Part shown: positions 9,812-17,718 of the stretch, piece after piece
Numbering within the stretch: the stretch's first letter is position 1
How the letters are laid out: every line of letters begins with the position of its first letter
Assembly: GCF_027307225.1 (NCBI RefSeq)
Contig: NZ_DAHUXJ010000116.1
Location: 1 to 64,000 of the forward strand
Length of the DNA: 64,000 bases
From: Bradyrhizobium sp.
GTDB taxonomy: Bacteria > Pseudomonadota > Alphaproteobacteria > Rhizobiales > Xanthobacteraceae
Direction: 5' to 3'
Notes under the pieces: model-generated
Database searches by the model: none
Told to the model about the DNA's origin: nothing
What the model saw: the letters and a program-made list of their open reading frames with translations, nothing else
Program-made: the position numbers and the translations under genes

Positions 9812-11356
9812 ATGATGTCTTCACTGTCTCGCCGTTCGATCCTGCAACTCGCCGGTGGCGCGGCCGCGCTGCCGGTCGCCTCCGGCCTGCTGGGTGGTGG
9901 CGCAGCCCATGCTGCGTCAGGCACGCTGACCATCGCCTACAATGTCAATCTACCGTCGTTCGATCCGACTGTTGGATTGTCGGCGGTCAATCCGACGATC
10001 CAGTCGATCTACCAGTCGGTGTTCGATCCCTATATCGGCCAGGCGCCGGATCTTTCGTTCAAGCCGGGCCTGTTGACCAAATGGGGCTGGAACGCCGACC
10101 GCACCAAAATCAACATGGAATTGCGCAAGGGTGCCACCTGGCATGACGGCTCGCCGGTCACCCCCGACGACGTCGTGTGGTCCTTGCAACGCGCGGCCGA
10201 TCCGAAGGGCGGCAATCCGATCCAGTTCGTCTGGTCCAAGGTCGGCAACTACAAGATCGACGGCAACACCATTACCGGCGACGTGCTCCAGTTCGAGCCG
10301 ACGCTGTTCAAATGGATGGCCTTCCTCACCGGCTATATCCTGCCGAAGGCCTATTACCAGAAGGTCGGCGCGGAGGGATTCGAGAAGGCGCCGATCGGAT
10401 CGGGCCCCTACAAGGTCGATGCGTTCGAGCGCAATGCGTTCCTGCGGCTGAAGGCGCATCCCGGCTATTGGGGCGGCAAACCGGCCTTCGAGACCGTGGT
10501 GTTCAAGTTCGTCACCGACCCGACCAGCCGCGTTGCGGAGATGGAATCGGGCGGCTCGGACCTGACCTTCGAAATTCCCTATGAGGAATTCGATCGCCTG
10601 AAGGCCAAGCCCGGCCTCGCCGGTGTGGCCAAGCCGGTGTCCGACATCGCGATGATCTTTATCACCGACATCGCCCCGATGCTGGATCGCAACGTCCGGC
10701 TCGCCGCGAGCCATTCGATCGACAAGAAGGCGATCGTCGACCGGCTGCTGAGAGGGTACGGCGTTCCGATCTCGACGCTGGAAGCGCCCGGCTATGAGGC
10801 CTTCGATCCCTCGATCAAGGTGGCTTACGATCCTGACCTCGCCAAGAGCCTGCTCGCCAAGAGCGGTTACTCGCCGGACAAGCCGGTCAAGTTCACGATC
10901 CAGACCACGCGCGGCTTCAAGCCGAAAGACTACGAGATGATCCAGGCGATCGTCGGCATGTGGCGCAAGGTCGGCATCGACGCCAACATCGAGGTTTACG
11001 AAATCGCCAAGCACTTCGAGTTGCGGGCGCGCCACGCGCTGGCGCCTGCGGCCTTCTACAATTGGGGCAACGCCATCGGCGATCCCTCCACTTCGACCGG
11101 ATTCGCCATGTTCGGCCCGTCGCCGCATTGCGCCTGGAAGGGCAAGGATCTGGTCGAACGGATCGGGCCGCTGTGGGGCGAGAAGGACGAGGCCAAACGC
11201 ATCGCCGGCTACAAGGCGGTCGACAAATACATCGCCGAAGAGGGTGAGGTGATTCCGCTGTTCCAGTATGTGCAGCCGATCATCCACAAGAAGAGCCTGA
11301 AGGTCGTGGCGCAAGCCAATGGCATGATTCTTCCGCAACTGATCTCGCCTGCCTAA
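9812..11356 (+). CDS. Extracellular solute-binding protein, family 5 (peptide/opine type), Tat-exported
   Basis: A 514-aa (or 513-aa, if the second ATG at 9815 is used) periplasmic binding protein of the DppA/OppA class. The N-terminus SRRSILQLAGGAAALPVA is a twin-arginine signal, so export is probably by Tat. The mature protein has the family pattern around GLLTKWGWNADRTKINMELRKGATWHDGSPVTPDDVVWSL and a hinge near residue 265. It supplies substrate to the DppB/C-like permeases that follow 25 bp downstream. Class 5 binding proteins carry peptides, opines, nickel, glutathione or oligosaccharides, so the ligand is open. The hydrolase upstream and SDR/VOC genes downstream suggest an organic catabolite. 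Confidence 0.92.
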   Translation: MMSSLSRRSILQLAGGAAALPVASGLLGGGAAHAASGTLTIAYNVNLPSFDPTVGLSAVNPTIQSIYQSVFDPYIGQAPDLSFKPGLLTKWGWNADRTKINMELRKGATWHDGSPVTPDDVVWSLQRAADPKGGNPIQFVWSKVGNYKIDGNTITGDVLQFEPTLFKWMAFLTGYILPKAYYQKVGAEGFEKAPIGSGPYKVDAFERNAFLRLKAHPGYWGGKPAFETVVFKFVTDPTSRVAEMESGGSDLTFEIPYEEFDRLKAKPGLAGVAKPVSDIAMIFITDIAPMLDRNVRLAASHSIDKKAIVDRLLRGYGVPISTLEAPGYEAFDPSIKVAYDPDLAKSLLAKSGYSPDKPVKFTIQTTRGFKPKDYEMIQAIVGMWRKVGIDANIEVYEIAKHFELRARHALAPAAFYNWGNAIGDPSTSTGFAMFGPSPHCAWKGKDLVERIGPLWGEKDEAKRIAGYKAVDKYIAEEGEVIPLFQYVQPIIHKKSLKVVAQANGMILPQLISPA

Positions 11357-11381
11357 GGCTATACGGAATGGTGAAGTAGCG

Positions 11382-12389
11382 ATGCGATGGGGCGAGATCA
11401 TCCGCAGACTCGTCCTGGTGCCGCCCACTCTGTTCGGCGTGGCGGTGATCGTCTTCGTTTTGCTGCGCGTTGTGCCAGGCGATCCCATCTCAATGATGAT
11501 TCCGCCTGGCGCATCGCAAGCCGACATCGGCAGGCTGCGCGCGCTTTACGGGCTGGACCAGCCGATCCTGCATCAATTCGTGAGTTGGCTGGGCCAGGTG
11601 GTGCAGGGCAATTTCGGGCGATCGATCAGCGTGCGCCAGGACGTGCTCGACCTGCTCCTGACGCGCCTGCCCGCGACCATCGAACTGACGCTGCTCGCAA
11701 CCTTGATCGCGGTCGTTATCGGTGTTCTCGCCGCGCTGGTCGGCATCCTCGCGCGGGGCCGCCGTGCCGAATGGGCGGTGGACGGCGGCGTTGGCGTTCT
11801 GCTCGCGATTCCGGATTTTCTCTGGGCTCTGATCCTGCTGCTGTTGTTCGGCGTGCTGGTCCCGTTGCTGCCGATCTCCGGCCGTATCGACCCGCAGGTC
11901 GAGATCGACTTTCACAGCAATTTCTATCTGATTGAGAGCCTTTTGACCGGCCGCCTCGACGTTGCCGCGGCGCTCCTGCGCCACATGATCCTGCCGGCGC
12001 TGGCACTGGCGTTGCCATTTTCCGCCATCATCGCGCGCCTGTTGAAGGCGTCGCTGGTGGAAGCCGAAGATCAGGACTACGCACAGATCGCTCGCGCGCG
12101 CGGCTATTCGCGCCCCTCGATCCTCCTCAATGAGGTGTTTCCCAACGCGCTGATCCCAACCGTCGCGCTCGGCGGCGTGCAGGTGACCTTGCTGCTCGGC
12201 GGCACGGTGCTGGTCGAGCGCATCTTCTCGTATGAAGGGATCGGCAACATGGCGATCGATGCCGTGATTAACCGCGACTTTCCGCTGATCCAGGGACTGG
12301 TTCTGACCTTCGCGGTGTTGTTCATCGTGCTGAACCTCGCCGTCGACGCTCTCGTGACCCTGCTCGATCCGAGGCTGCGCCATGGCTGA
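11382..12389 (+). CDS. Peptide-type ABC permease, DppB-like
   Basis: A 335-aa inner-membrane permease with six predicted helices: an N-terminal anchor (LVLVPPTLFGVAVIVFVLLRVVPGDP, the usual DppB/OppB opening), a periplasmic domain, and the BPD_transp_1 core ending with the coupling-helix motif (YAQIARARGYSRPSILLNEVFPNALIPTV). It follows the binding protein by 25 bp and its 3' end overlaps the next permease by 8 bp, showing a tight operon. It forms the channel together with the DppC-like partner. Confidence 0.93.
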   Translation: MRWGEIIRRLVLVPPTLFGVAVIVFVLLRVVPGDPISMMIPPGASQADIGRLRALYGLDQPILHQFVSWLGQVVQGNFGRSISVRQDVLDLLLTRLPATIELTLLATLIAVVIGVLAALVGILARGRRAEWAVDGGVGVLLAIPDFLWALILLLLFGVLVPLLPISGRIDPQVEIDFHSNFYLIESLLTGRLDVAAALLRHMILPALALALPFSAIIARLLKASLVEAEDQDYAQIARARGYSRPSILLNEVFPNALIPTVALGGVQVTLLLGGTVLVERIFSYEGIGNMAIDAVINRDFPLIQGLVLTFAVLFIVLNLAVDALVTLLDPRLRHG

Positions 12390-13269
12390 CATTGCCGTCC
12401 GTGCCATGGCCGCACCGCCCTCGCGCTTGCTCGCAGGTGTGAGGCGGGGCGGCGCGCGGCTGTGGGTCGGCGCGGCGCTGACGGCGATATTGGTGCTGGC
12501 TGCATTGCTCGCGCCGATACTCGCCCCGCACAATCCGCTCGAACAGGACCTGTTGTCGGCGCAGCTGCCGCCGATGTGGATGCATGGCGGCGATGGCGCC
12601 TACATTCTCGGCACCGACAGTCTCGGGCGTTGCGTGCTGTCGCGGCTGATCTATTCCGCGCAAACCGCTGTGATCGTGGCGCTGATCGCGGCGAGCCTTG
12701 CGGCCCTGATCGGGGTTTCACTCGGCCTATTCGCCGGCAGTTTCGGCGGCTGGGTCGATCAGTTCATCTCGCGGCTGATCGATGTCTGGATGGCGTTTCC
12801 GCCGGTGCTGCTGTCGATCGTGCTGGCGGCGGTGATTGGCGCCGGGCTGACCTCGGTCATCGTTGCGATCGTGGTGGTCGATTGGACCCGCTTTGCCCGC
12901 GTGGTGCGCGCCGAGACCATGGTGCAGCTGACCCGCGACTATGCCGCTGCCGCGCGTGCGATCGGGTTGAACCGCTCAAAAGTGCTGCGGCTGGAAATCC
13001 TGCCCAATCTCGTGCCGTTGCTGGTCACGCTGCTCGCGGTCGAAATGGGAATTGCGATTCTCGTCGAGGTGATCCTGTCCTTTGTCGGGATCTCGGTCGC
13101 CGGCGATACCCCGACCTGGGGCAGCATGATCGCCGAGGGACGCCAGATCGTCTATCAGGCGCCGTGGATCATGGCGCTGCCGATCGGTTGCATCATCGTC
13201 AGCGTCATCGGCCTCAATCTGCTGGGCGATGGCCTGCGGCTCGCGCTGGATCCGGTGCAGCGCTCATGA
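12382..13269 (+). CDS. Peptide-type ABC permease, DppC-like
   Basis: A 295-aa permease. The N-terminal helix (LWVGAALTAILVLAALLAPI) is followed by the DppC/OppC phrase LGTDSLGRCVLSRLIYSAQ and a BPD_transp_1 core with the coupling motif YAAAARAIGLNRSKVLRLEILPNLVP and the closing GLNLLGDGLRLALDP. It overlaps the DppB-like gene by 8 bp and the ATPase gene by 4 bp (ATGA), so it is translationally coupled at both ends. Confidence 0.93.
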   Translation: MADIAVRAMAAPPSRLLAGVRRGGARLWVGAALTAILVLAALLAPILAPHNPLEQDLLSAQLPPMWMHGGDGAYILGTDSLGRCVLSRLIYSAQTAVIVALIAASLAALIGVSLGLFAGSFGGWVDQFISRLIDVWMAFPPVLLSIVLAAVIGAGLTSVIVAIVVVDWTRFARVVRAETMVQLTRDYAAAARAIGLNRSKVLRLEILPNLVPLLVTLLAVEMGIAILVEVILSFVGISVAGDTPTWGSMIAEGRQIVYQAPWIMALPIGCIIVSVIGLNLLGDGLRLALDPVQRS

Positions 13270-14141
13270 CCGCCGCGCTCACCGTCGACAACTTGCGGAT
13301 CGCGATCGGCGACACCATCGTGTTGCGCGGCGCCAGCCTCGAGGTGCAGCCGGGTGAGGTCCGCGGTCTCGTCGGCGAGTCCGGTGCCGGCAAATCCATG
13401 CTGGGACGCGCGGCGCTCGGCCTGCTGCCGTCGAACGCTTCCATCGTGTCGGGGCGTATCGCGTTCGAAGGCCGCGACCTCCTGAAAATGAGCGAGGGCG
13501 AACGGCGCAGCGAGCTCGGCCGCCGAATCGCGTTGATCCCGCAGGACCCGATGACCTCGCTCAACCCGGTGAAGCGCGTCGGCGCGCAGATCGGCCGTCT
13601 GTTGCGGCATCACCTCGACCTGTCGAAGCGTGCCGCGCTCGAGCGCGCGGCCGAACTCCTGACGGAGGTTGCGATCCGGGAGCCGGAGCGGGTGCTTTCG
13701 CTTTATCCTCATGAGATCTCCGGGGGCATGCGGCAACGGGTGCTGATCGCGATGGCGTTCGCCTGCAACCCCTCGCTCGTCATTGCGGATGAGCCGACCA
13801 CCGCGCTCGATGTGACCGTGCAGCGCCAGGTACTTCAGCTCGTCGAGCGCCTCCGCCAGCGTCACGGCAGCGCCGTGCTGTTCATCACGCACGATCTCGG
13901 CGTGGTCGCGAAGATCTGTCGCAGCATGACCGTGCTGCATGCGGGCCGCGTGCTTGAAGAGGGAGAAACCGCTGAGGTGCTGGCGCACCCGCGCCACGCC
14001 TATACGCGCGCGCTGCTGGCCGCGACACCGCGCGCCGACCGGCCTGCGGAGACGCTGCGCCCGGTGCCGCCGGCGCTGATCGACCAATTATGGTCGGACG
14101 CGCGCCGGCTCGACTGGTTGGATGTAGCGAGGCCGGCATGA
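13266..14141 (+). CDS. Peptide-type ABC ATPase, DppD/OppD-like
   Basis: 291 aa. It has Walker [14 protein letters not shown] (about residues 36-48), Q-loop [15 protein letters not shown], signature [10 protein letters not shown], Walker [14 protein letters not shown] and switch His in [11 protein letters not shown]. It is at the short end for DppD/OppD (often 310-330 aa), missing most of the C-terminal oligopeptide-transporter tail. The start ATG at 13266 overlaps the preceding stop; the 559-aa ORF in the track simply reads upstream into the permease gene in another frame. Confidence 0.93.
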   Translation: MTAALTVDNLRIAIGDTIVLRGASLEVQPGEVRGLVGESGAGKSMLGRAALGLLPSNASIVSGRIAFEGRDLLKMSEGERRSELGRRIALIPQDPMTSLNPVKRVGAQIGRLLRHHLDLSKRAALERAAELLTEVAIREPERVLSLYPHEISGGMRQRVLIAMAFACNPSLVIADEPTTALDVTVQRQVLQLVERLRQRHGSAVLFITHDLGVVAKICRSMTVLHAGRVLEEGETAEVLAHPRHAYTRALLAATPRADRPAETLRPVPPALIDQLWSDARRLDWLDVARPA

Positions 14142-14995
14142 GCGACGTCCTGGTCCGCACCCGTGGTCTCCGCTTCGGTTATCCGCAACATGAAGGCCTG
14201 TTCCGCAAAGCTGATGTCCGCGAGGTGATCAAGGGCGTCGATCTCGCCGTGCCACGCGGCTCGGTGCTTGGCCTTGTCGGCGAATCCGGCTCCGGCAAGA
14301 CCACGCTCGGTCGCTTGCTGGTTCGCCTGCTCAAGCCGACCGCAGGCCACATCCAGTTCGACGGCGCCGAAATTGGCGGGCTCGACGACGCCGCGCTGCG
14401 TCCGATGCGCGCGCGCATCCAGATGATCTTTCAGGACCCACAGTCTTCGCTCAATCCGCGGCTGCGGCTCGGCACGACATTGACGCGGCCATTGAACGCC
14501 TATGGGCGGTTGAAGGGGCGGCGCGGCCAGCGCGAGCGCGCGGCGGCGCTGCTTGATCTCGTCGGTCTGCCGGCGGAATTCGCCGACCGCTATCCGAATG
14601 AGCTCTCGGGCGGCCAGCGCCAGCGCGCCGGCATTGCGCGGGCGCTCGCGCTCGAGCCTGACTTCATCGTCGCGGACGAAATCGTGTCGGGCCTCGATGT
14701 CTCGACCCAGGCGCACATTCTGCTGCTCTTGAAAGAGCTGCGCGCCCGGCTTGGCCTCACCATGGTGTTCATCAGCCACGATTTGTCGCTGGTGCGCGTG
14801 CTCTGCGACGATGTCGCGATCCTCTATCGTGGCGAGGTCGTCGAGTACGGCCCTGTCGCGCGCGTGTTCAGCGCCCCGCAGCACGACTATACGCGGCGGT
14901 TGCTCGCCGCGATTCCACTGCCTGACGTCGAGCCGGGCTGGCTCGACGATGCTCCTGTCGTCATCAACACCCAACCTCAAGGATCAGCCGCATGA
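14138..14995 (+). CDS. Peptide-type ABC ATPase, DppF/OppF-like
   Basis: 285 aa. Walker A is GESGSGKTTLGRL, the Q-loop is MIFQDPQSSLNPRLR, the signature is ELSGGQRQRAGIARAL, Walker B is FIVADEIVSGLDVS and the switch region is FISHDLSLVRVL. The helper residue position reads DE-I rather than the commoner DE-P, as is frequent in this subfamily. It partners the DppD-like ATPase in the heterodimeric engine. The start overlaps the preceding stop by 4 bp (ATGA), so the ORF start at 14090 was trimmed. Confidence 0.93.
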   Translation: MSDVLVRTRGLRFGYPQHEGLFRKADVREVIKGVDLAVPRGSVLGLVGESGSGKTTLGRLLVRLLKPTAGHIQFDGAEIGGLDDAALRPMRARIQMIFQDPQSSLNPRLRLGTTLTRPLNAYGRLKGRRGQRERAAALLDLVGLPAEFADRYPNELSGGQRQRAGIARALALEPDFIVADEIVSGLDVSTQAHILLLLKELRARLGLTMVFISHDLSLVRVLCDDVAILYRGEVVEYGPVARVFSAPQHDYTRRLLAAIPLPDVEPGWLDDAPVVINTQPQGSAA

Positions 14996-15711
14996 CCGCG
15001 ACCATCAAGGGTTCCGTTGTCCTCATCACCGGCGCCACCGGCGCGATTGCAAAGGCTCTCATCGCCGAGCTCAAGGCGCGAGGCGCAACCAAGATCTATG
15101 CCGCCGCGCGCGATATCTCCCCGCTCGCCGCCTCCAGCGGGGTGGTGCCGATCAAAATGGATGTCACCAGCGACGCCGATGTGGCGACAGCCGCCGCCCA
15201 AGCCAGCGACGTCACGATTTTGATCAACAATGCCGGCATCAATCACAACACGGCGTTCATGGTGGCGCCCGATGTCGCGATCGCGCGCGAGGAAATCGAG
15301 ATCAACTATCTCGCGCCGCTCCGCGTAACCAAGGCGTTTGCGCCGGCGCTGATCAGGAACAAGGGCGCGGTGCTCAACCTCCTGACCATCCTGTCGCGGG
15401 TCAATCTGCCGTTCATGGGTTCGTATTGTGCATCCAAGGCGGCCGGCCTCAGCCTGACGCAGGGCCTGCGCGGCGAACTGGCGCCAAAGGGTGTGCACGT
15501 TGCGGCCGCGCTGCCGGGCGCGATCGATACCCGCATGACGGCGATGCTCACCATCCCGAAGATGACCACGGCGGACGCGGCCAGGGAAATTCTCGACGGG
15601 TTCGAGGCGGGCGAAGAGGAGACCTACGTCGGCGAGATGGCCCGCGGGCTCGCCCAGGGCCTCGCCGCCGATCCCAAGGGTGTCGAGCGCCAGCTCGCCT
15701 CGCCCGGCTAG
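14992..15711 (+). CDS. Short-chain dehydrogenase/reductase (SDR)
   Basis: A 239-aa classical SDR. The N-terminal Rossmann motif is TGATGAIA (residues 13-20, a slight variant of TGxxxGxG), followed by NNAG at 79-82 and the catalytic YxxxK at Tyr145/Lys149 (GSYCASKAAG). The position normally held by the catalytic Ser reads Thr132, with Ser135 nearby. It presumably oxidises or reduces an alcohol/ketone with NAD(P). The start overlaps the DppF-like stop by 4 bp, so it belongs to the transporter operon, which suggests it acts on the imported compound. The stop codon lies inside a 21-bp tandem duplication. Confidence 0.9.
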   Translation: MTATIKGSVVLITGATGAIAKALIAELKARGATKIYAAARDISPLAASSGVVPIKMDVTSDADVATAAAQASDVTILINNAGINHNTAFMVAPDVAIAREEIEINYLAPLRVTKAFAPALIRNKGAVLNLLTILSRVNLPFMGSYCASKAAGLSLTQGLRGELAPKGVHVAAALPGAIDTRMTAMLTIPKMTTADAAREILDGFEAGEEETYVGEMARGLAQGLAADPKGVERQLASPG

Positions 15712-15745
15712 TTCTATCAATCAACGGGCTAGTTCTATCAATCAA
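15706..15745 (+). repeat. 21-bp tandem duplication over the SDR stop codon
   Basis: The 19-base string GGCTAGTTCTATCAATCAA occurs twice with a 2-base spacer (15706-15724 and 15727-15745). The first copy includes the TAG stop of the SDR gene. It looks like a recent slippage duplication with no effect on the reading frame. Confidence 0.85.
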
Positions 15746-15780
15746 GTCTAACTGTTCAAAAAAGGAGAGAGGAAACGACC

Positions 15781-16383
15781 ATGACCAAGTTGCGAGTACT
15801 GCTTGCCTGCACCGCGCTGACGCTCGGCGCCTCCGCGATGCCGGCCTCGGCCGATTCAATCCCGGGCCTGCGCGGCCACGATCACACCGGCATCACCGTT
15901 CCGGATGTGAAAGCGGCAACGGACTTCTTTACCGATGTGATCGGCTGCAAGCATGCGATGTCGTTCGGCCCGTTCAGGGATGACAAGGGCACGTTCATGC
16001 AGGATGTCGTCAACGTCAATCCGCGCGCCGTGATCGAACAGATCAGCATGGTCCGCTGCGGCTACGGCTCCAACATCGAGTTGTTCCAGTACACCTCGCC
16101 CGATCAGTCCAAGGCCGAGCCGAAGAACAGCGACTACGGCGGGCACCACATCGCGCTCTATGTGGACGACATCGACAAGGCGGCGGAGTATTTGCGCTCG
16201 AAGGGCATCACGACGATGAAGGGTCCGATTCCGGTGAAGGAAGGTCCCGCGGCCGGCCAGTCGATTCTCTATTTCCTGACGCCCTGGGGATTGCAGATGG
16301 AGCTCATCAGTTATCCGAAGGGCATGGCCTACGAGAAGGACGCCAAGACGGTGCTGTGGTCGACGACCGAGCCCGCGAAGTAG
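15781..16383 (+). CDS. Exported VOC (glyoxalase/bleomycin-resistance fold) protein
   Basis: 200 aa with a Sec signal peptide (MTKLRVLLACTALTLGASA, cleavage after ASA or near residue 24). The mature part is one VOC unit with a plausible metal set: His35 (HDHTGI), Glu100 (NIELFQY), His122/His123 (GGHHIALYVDD) and Glu174 (LQMELISY). VOC enzymes are usually cytoplasmic, so the signal peptide is notable. A ribosome binding site (GGAGAG) lies upstream of the ATG. It follows the SDR by 69 bp on the same strand and likely belongs to the same catabolic unit. Whether it is a dioxygenase, isomerase or lyase cannot be told. Confidence 0.85.
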   Translation: MTKLRVLLACTALTLGASAMPASADSIPGLRGHDHTGITVPDVKAATDFFTDVIGCKHAMSFGPFRDDKGTFMQDVVNVNPRAVIEQISMVRCGYGSNIELFQYTSPDQSKAEPKNSDYGGHHIALYVDDIDKAAEYLRSKGITTMKGPIPVKEGPAAGQSILYFLTPWGLQMELISYPKGMAYEKDAKTVLWSTTEPAK

Positions 16384-16401
16384 CTCCGCAGAACCTCGCG
16401 C

Positions 16402-16437
16402 AAAAAAAGAGTGCGATGGCGAGGGGGCCATCGCACT
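16402..16437 (-). terminator. Rho-independent terminator of the small secreted-protein gene
   Basis: A perfect 10-bp stem (AGTGCGATGG / CCATCGCACT) with an 8-base loop is followed on the minus strand by seven T residues. It lies downstream of the 16478-16714 gene. For the plus-strand VOC gene, which ends 18 bp away, it could act only as a hairpin without a T-run. Confidence 0.85.
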
Positions 16438-16477
16438 TAGAGGGGTACTCTTTACAGGGAGGATTCGGCGTCGCGGA

Positions 16478-16714
16478 TTACTGGGCCGCGACGTGGTGGT
16501 GGTGCTTGCGCACGCGGGCGTAGGTAGCGCGGACCCTGGGCTGCTGAAGTTCAGCCACGCTGGCCTCGGCATTGAAAACCTGAGGCGTATCCAGCCGGCG
16601 TAGCGCGTCCGGGACGCCTTGGGCGGCCGCCGGGGCGGCGAACGCCAGCGCGACGAAAGCGGTGGCGCCGAAAACGAGACTCAGGGCTCGGGTGTTCTGA
16701 AAAGATTTCAACAT
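16478..16714 (-). CDS. Small secreted protein with a His-rich C-terminus
   Basis: 78 aa. Residues 1-31 are a Sec signal peptide (basic start, FGATAFVALAFAAPAAAQ). The mature part of about 46 residues is uncharacterised and ends in RKHHHHVAAQ. It has its own terminator and its upstream region holds two TetR-type sites at 16789 and 16859, so it is likely expressed as a single gene under the divergently placed control region of the adjacent TetR gene. A metal-related function could be guessed from the His run, but no family is recognised. Confidence 0.7.
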   Translation of the reverse strand: MLKSFQNTRALSLVFGATAFVALAFAAPAAAQGVPDALRRLDTPQVFNAEASVAELQQPRVRATYARVRKHHHHVAAQ

Positions 16715-16788
16715 GGTGCATCTCTCTCGGTTAAAGCGTCATCCGAGTGGGCGTTCGGTATTTAAATACTAACACTCCGAATTGAAGG

Positions 16789-16798
16789 TGACTGGTCA
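16789..16798. promoter_or_regulatory. TetR-type operator candidate, site 1 (TGACTGGTCA)
   Basis: It matches the palindrome TGACYRGTCA and extends to TGACTGGTCAGCTT. It lies 75 bp upstream of the small secreted-protein start, in the range expected for a promoter-blocking operator. The same palindrome occurs at 16859 and 17584 around the TetR gene. Confidence 0.6.
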
Positions 16799-16858
16799 GC
16801 TTGTATTCGGAGCGAGGCAATAACCCAAACCCACCTCAGTTACGCAGTGGAATGAATA

Positions 16859-16868
16859 TGACCGGTCA
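16859..16868. promoter_or_regulatory. TetR-type operator candidate, site 2 (TGACCGGTCA)
   Basis: A perfect 10-bp palindrome, extended to TGACCGGTCAGCTT as in site 1. It lies 70 bp from site 1 and 32 bp beyond the TetR stop codon, within the leader of the small secreted-protein gene. Confidence 0.6.
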
Positions 16869-16899
16869 GCTTAAAATGTCAACGGGATTAAGATCACGT

Positions 16900-17475
16900 T
16901 CACTTTAACAGCGCCTTGAAGGCGACGTTGAGGAAGTCGTCGATCGGCTCGCGGCTCTGCGTGATTTTCAGCCGTACCGTTGCGCCTTCCCAGGCATTGA
17001 CCAGGAAGCGCGCCATTTGCCCCGCATCGTGACGGGGATCGACCTCGCCTTTGGCCTGCGCCTCGCGCAAGACCTGCTCGACGCCACCGCACCAGGTCTC
17101 GAAGATGGACCGCAGCTCCTCGCGCATCCTCGGATAGTCCGTGCTCATCTCGGCCGCGAAAAGTCCGAGCATGCAGCCGCGCGTGAAACCCAGCGAAATA
17201 AGGCGATCGGACAAATAGCCGAAATGATTCTTCAGGCGTGTCAGCGGCGAGACGCTCTCGTCGAACAGCATGTCCGAGCACGCATTCTCATCGAGATAGC
17301 GCCGCAAGGCGTCGATCGCGAGGTCTTCCTTGTTCTCGAAGTGATTGAAGAACGAGCCCTTGGGAACGCCGGCCGCCTCGGTAATGTCCTGGATCGAGCA
17401 ACCCCTGAAACCATGGGTGTGCAGCGTATCCACCGCGCTGCTGGCGAGCTTTTCGCGCAGGCTGGGTCTGGCCAT
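16900..17475 (-). CDS. TetR/AcrR family transcriptional repressor
   Basis: 191 aa. The N-terminal HTH is typical: SAVDTLHTHGFRGCSIQDITEAAGVPKGSFFNHFENKEDLAIDAL (residues about 12-57), with the recognition helix GVPKGSFFNHF. The C-terminal ligand domain (about 75-190) resembles the TetR_C_33/AcrR-like type. It presumably represses its own gene and the small secreted-protein gene, because the TGACYRGTCA palindrome occurs once upstream of it (17584) and twice before the neighbour. The inducer is unknown; the MFS gene on its other side is a possible further target. Confidence 0.92.
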   Translation of the reverse strand: MARPSLREKLASSAVDTLHTHGFRGCSIQDITEAAGVPKGSFFNHFENKEDLAIDALRRYLDENACSDMLFDESVSPLTRLKNHFGYLSDRLISLGFTRGCMLGLFAAEMSTDYPRMREELRSIFETWCGGVEQVLREAQAKGEVDPRHDAGQMARFLVNAWEGATVRLKITQSREPIDDFLNVAFKALLK

Positions 17476-17583
17476 ATCAGGCTCCCGACGGATGTTCTGG
17501 TCCGCGAAGGATGAGAAATCCTTCTTCAGACCATGACAAATATGCGACCAAACGACTTATTTCAACGCCAAATGCATAAAATC

Positions 17584-17593
17584 TGACCAGTCA
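17584..17593. promoter_or_regulatory. TetR-type operator candidate, site 3 (TGACCAGTCA)
   Basis: It matches TGACYRGTCA, extended to TGACCAGTCAGATT, and lies 108 bp upstream of the TetR start. This is a likely autoregulatory site. Confidence 0.6.
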
Positions 17594-17718
17594 GATTGAA
17601 ATTGGGCCGTTTACCTACCATAGCACCGTTCACGAGGAGCTTAATTTCGTGAAGCGGAACAGATGCGGGTCAGCGATGGAGTATCATCGCCGACCCGGGA
17701 TCAAATCCGACCCTCACA

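Noticed and set aside
9950-11527. 525-aa minus-strand ORF
   Set aside because: Antisense shadow of the family 5 binding protein.
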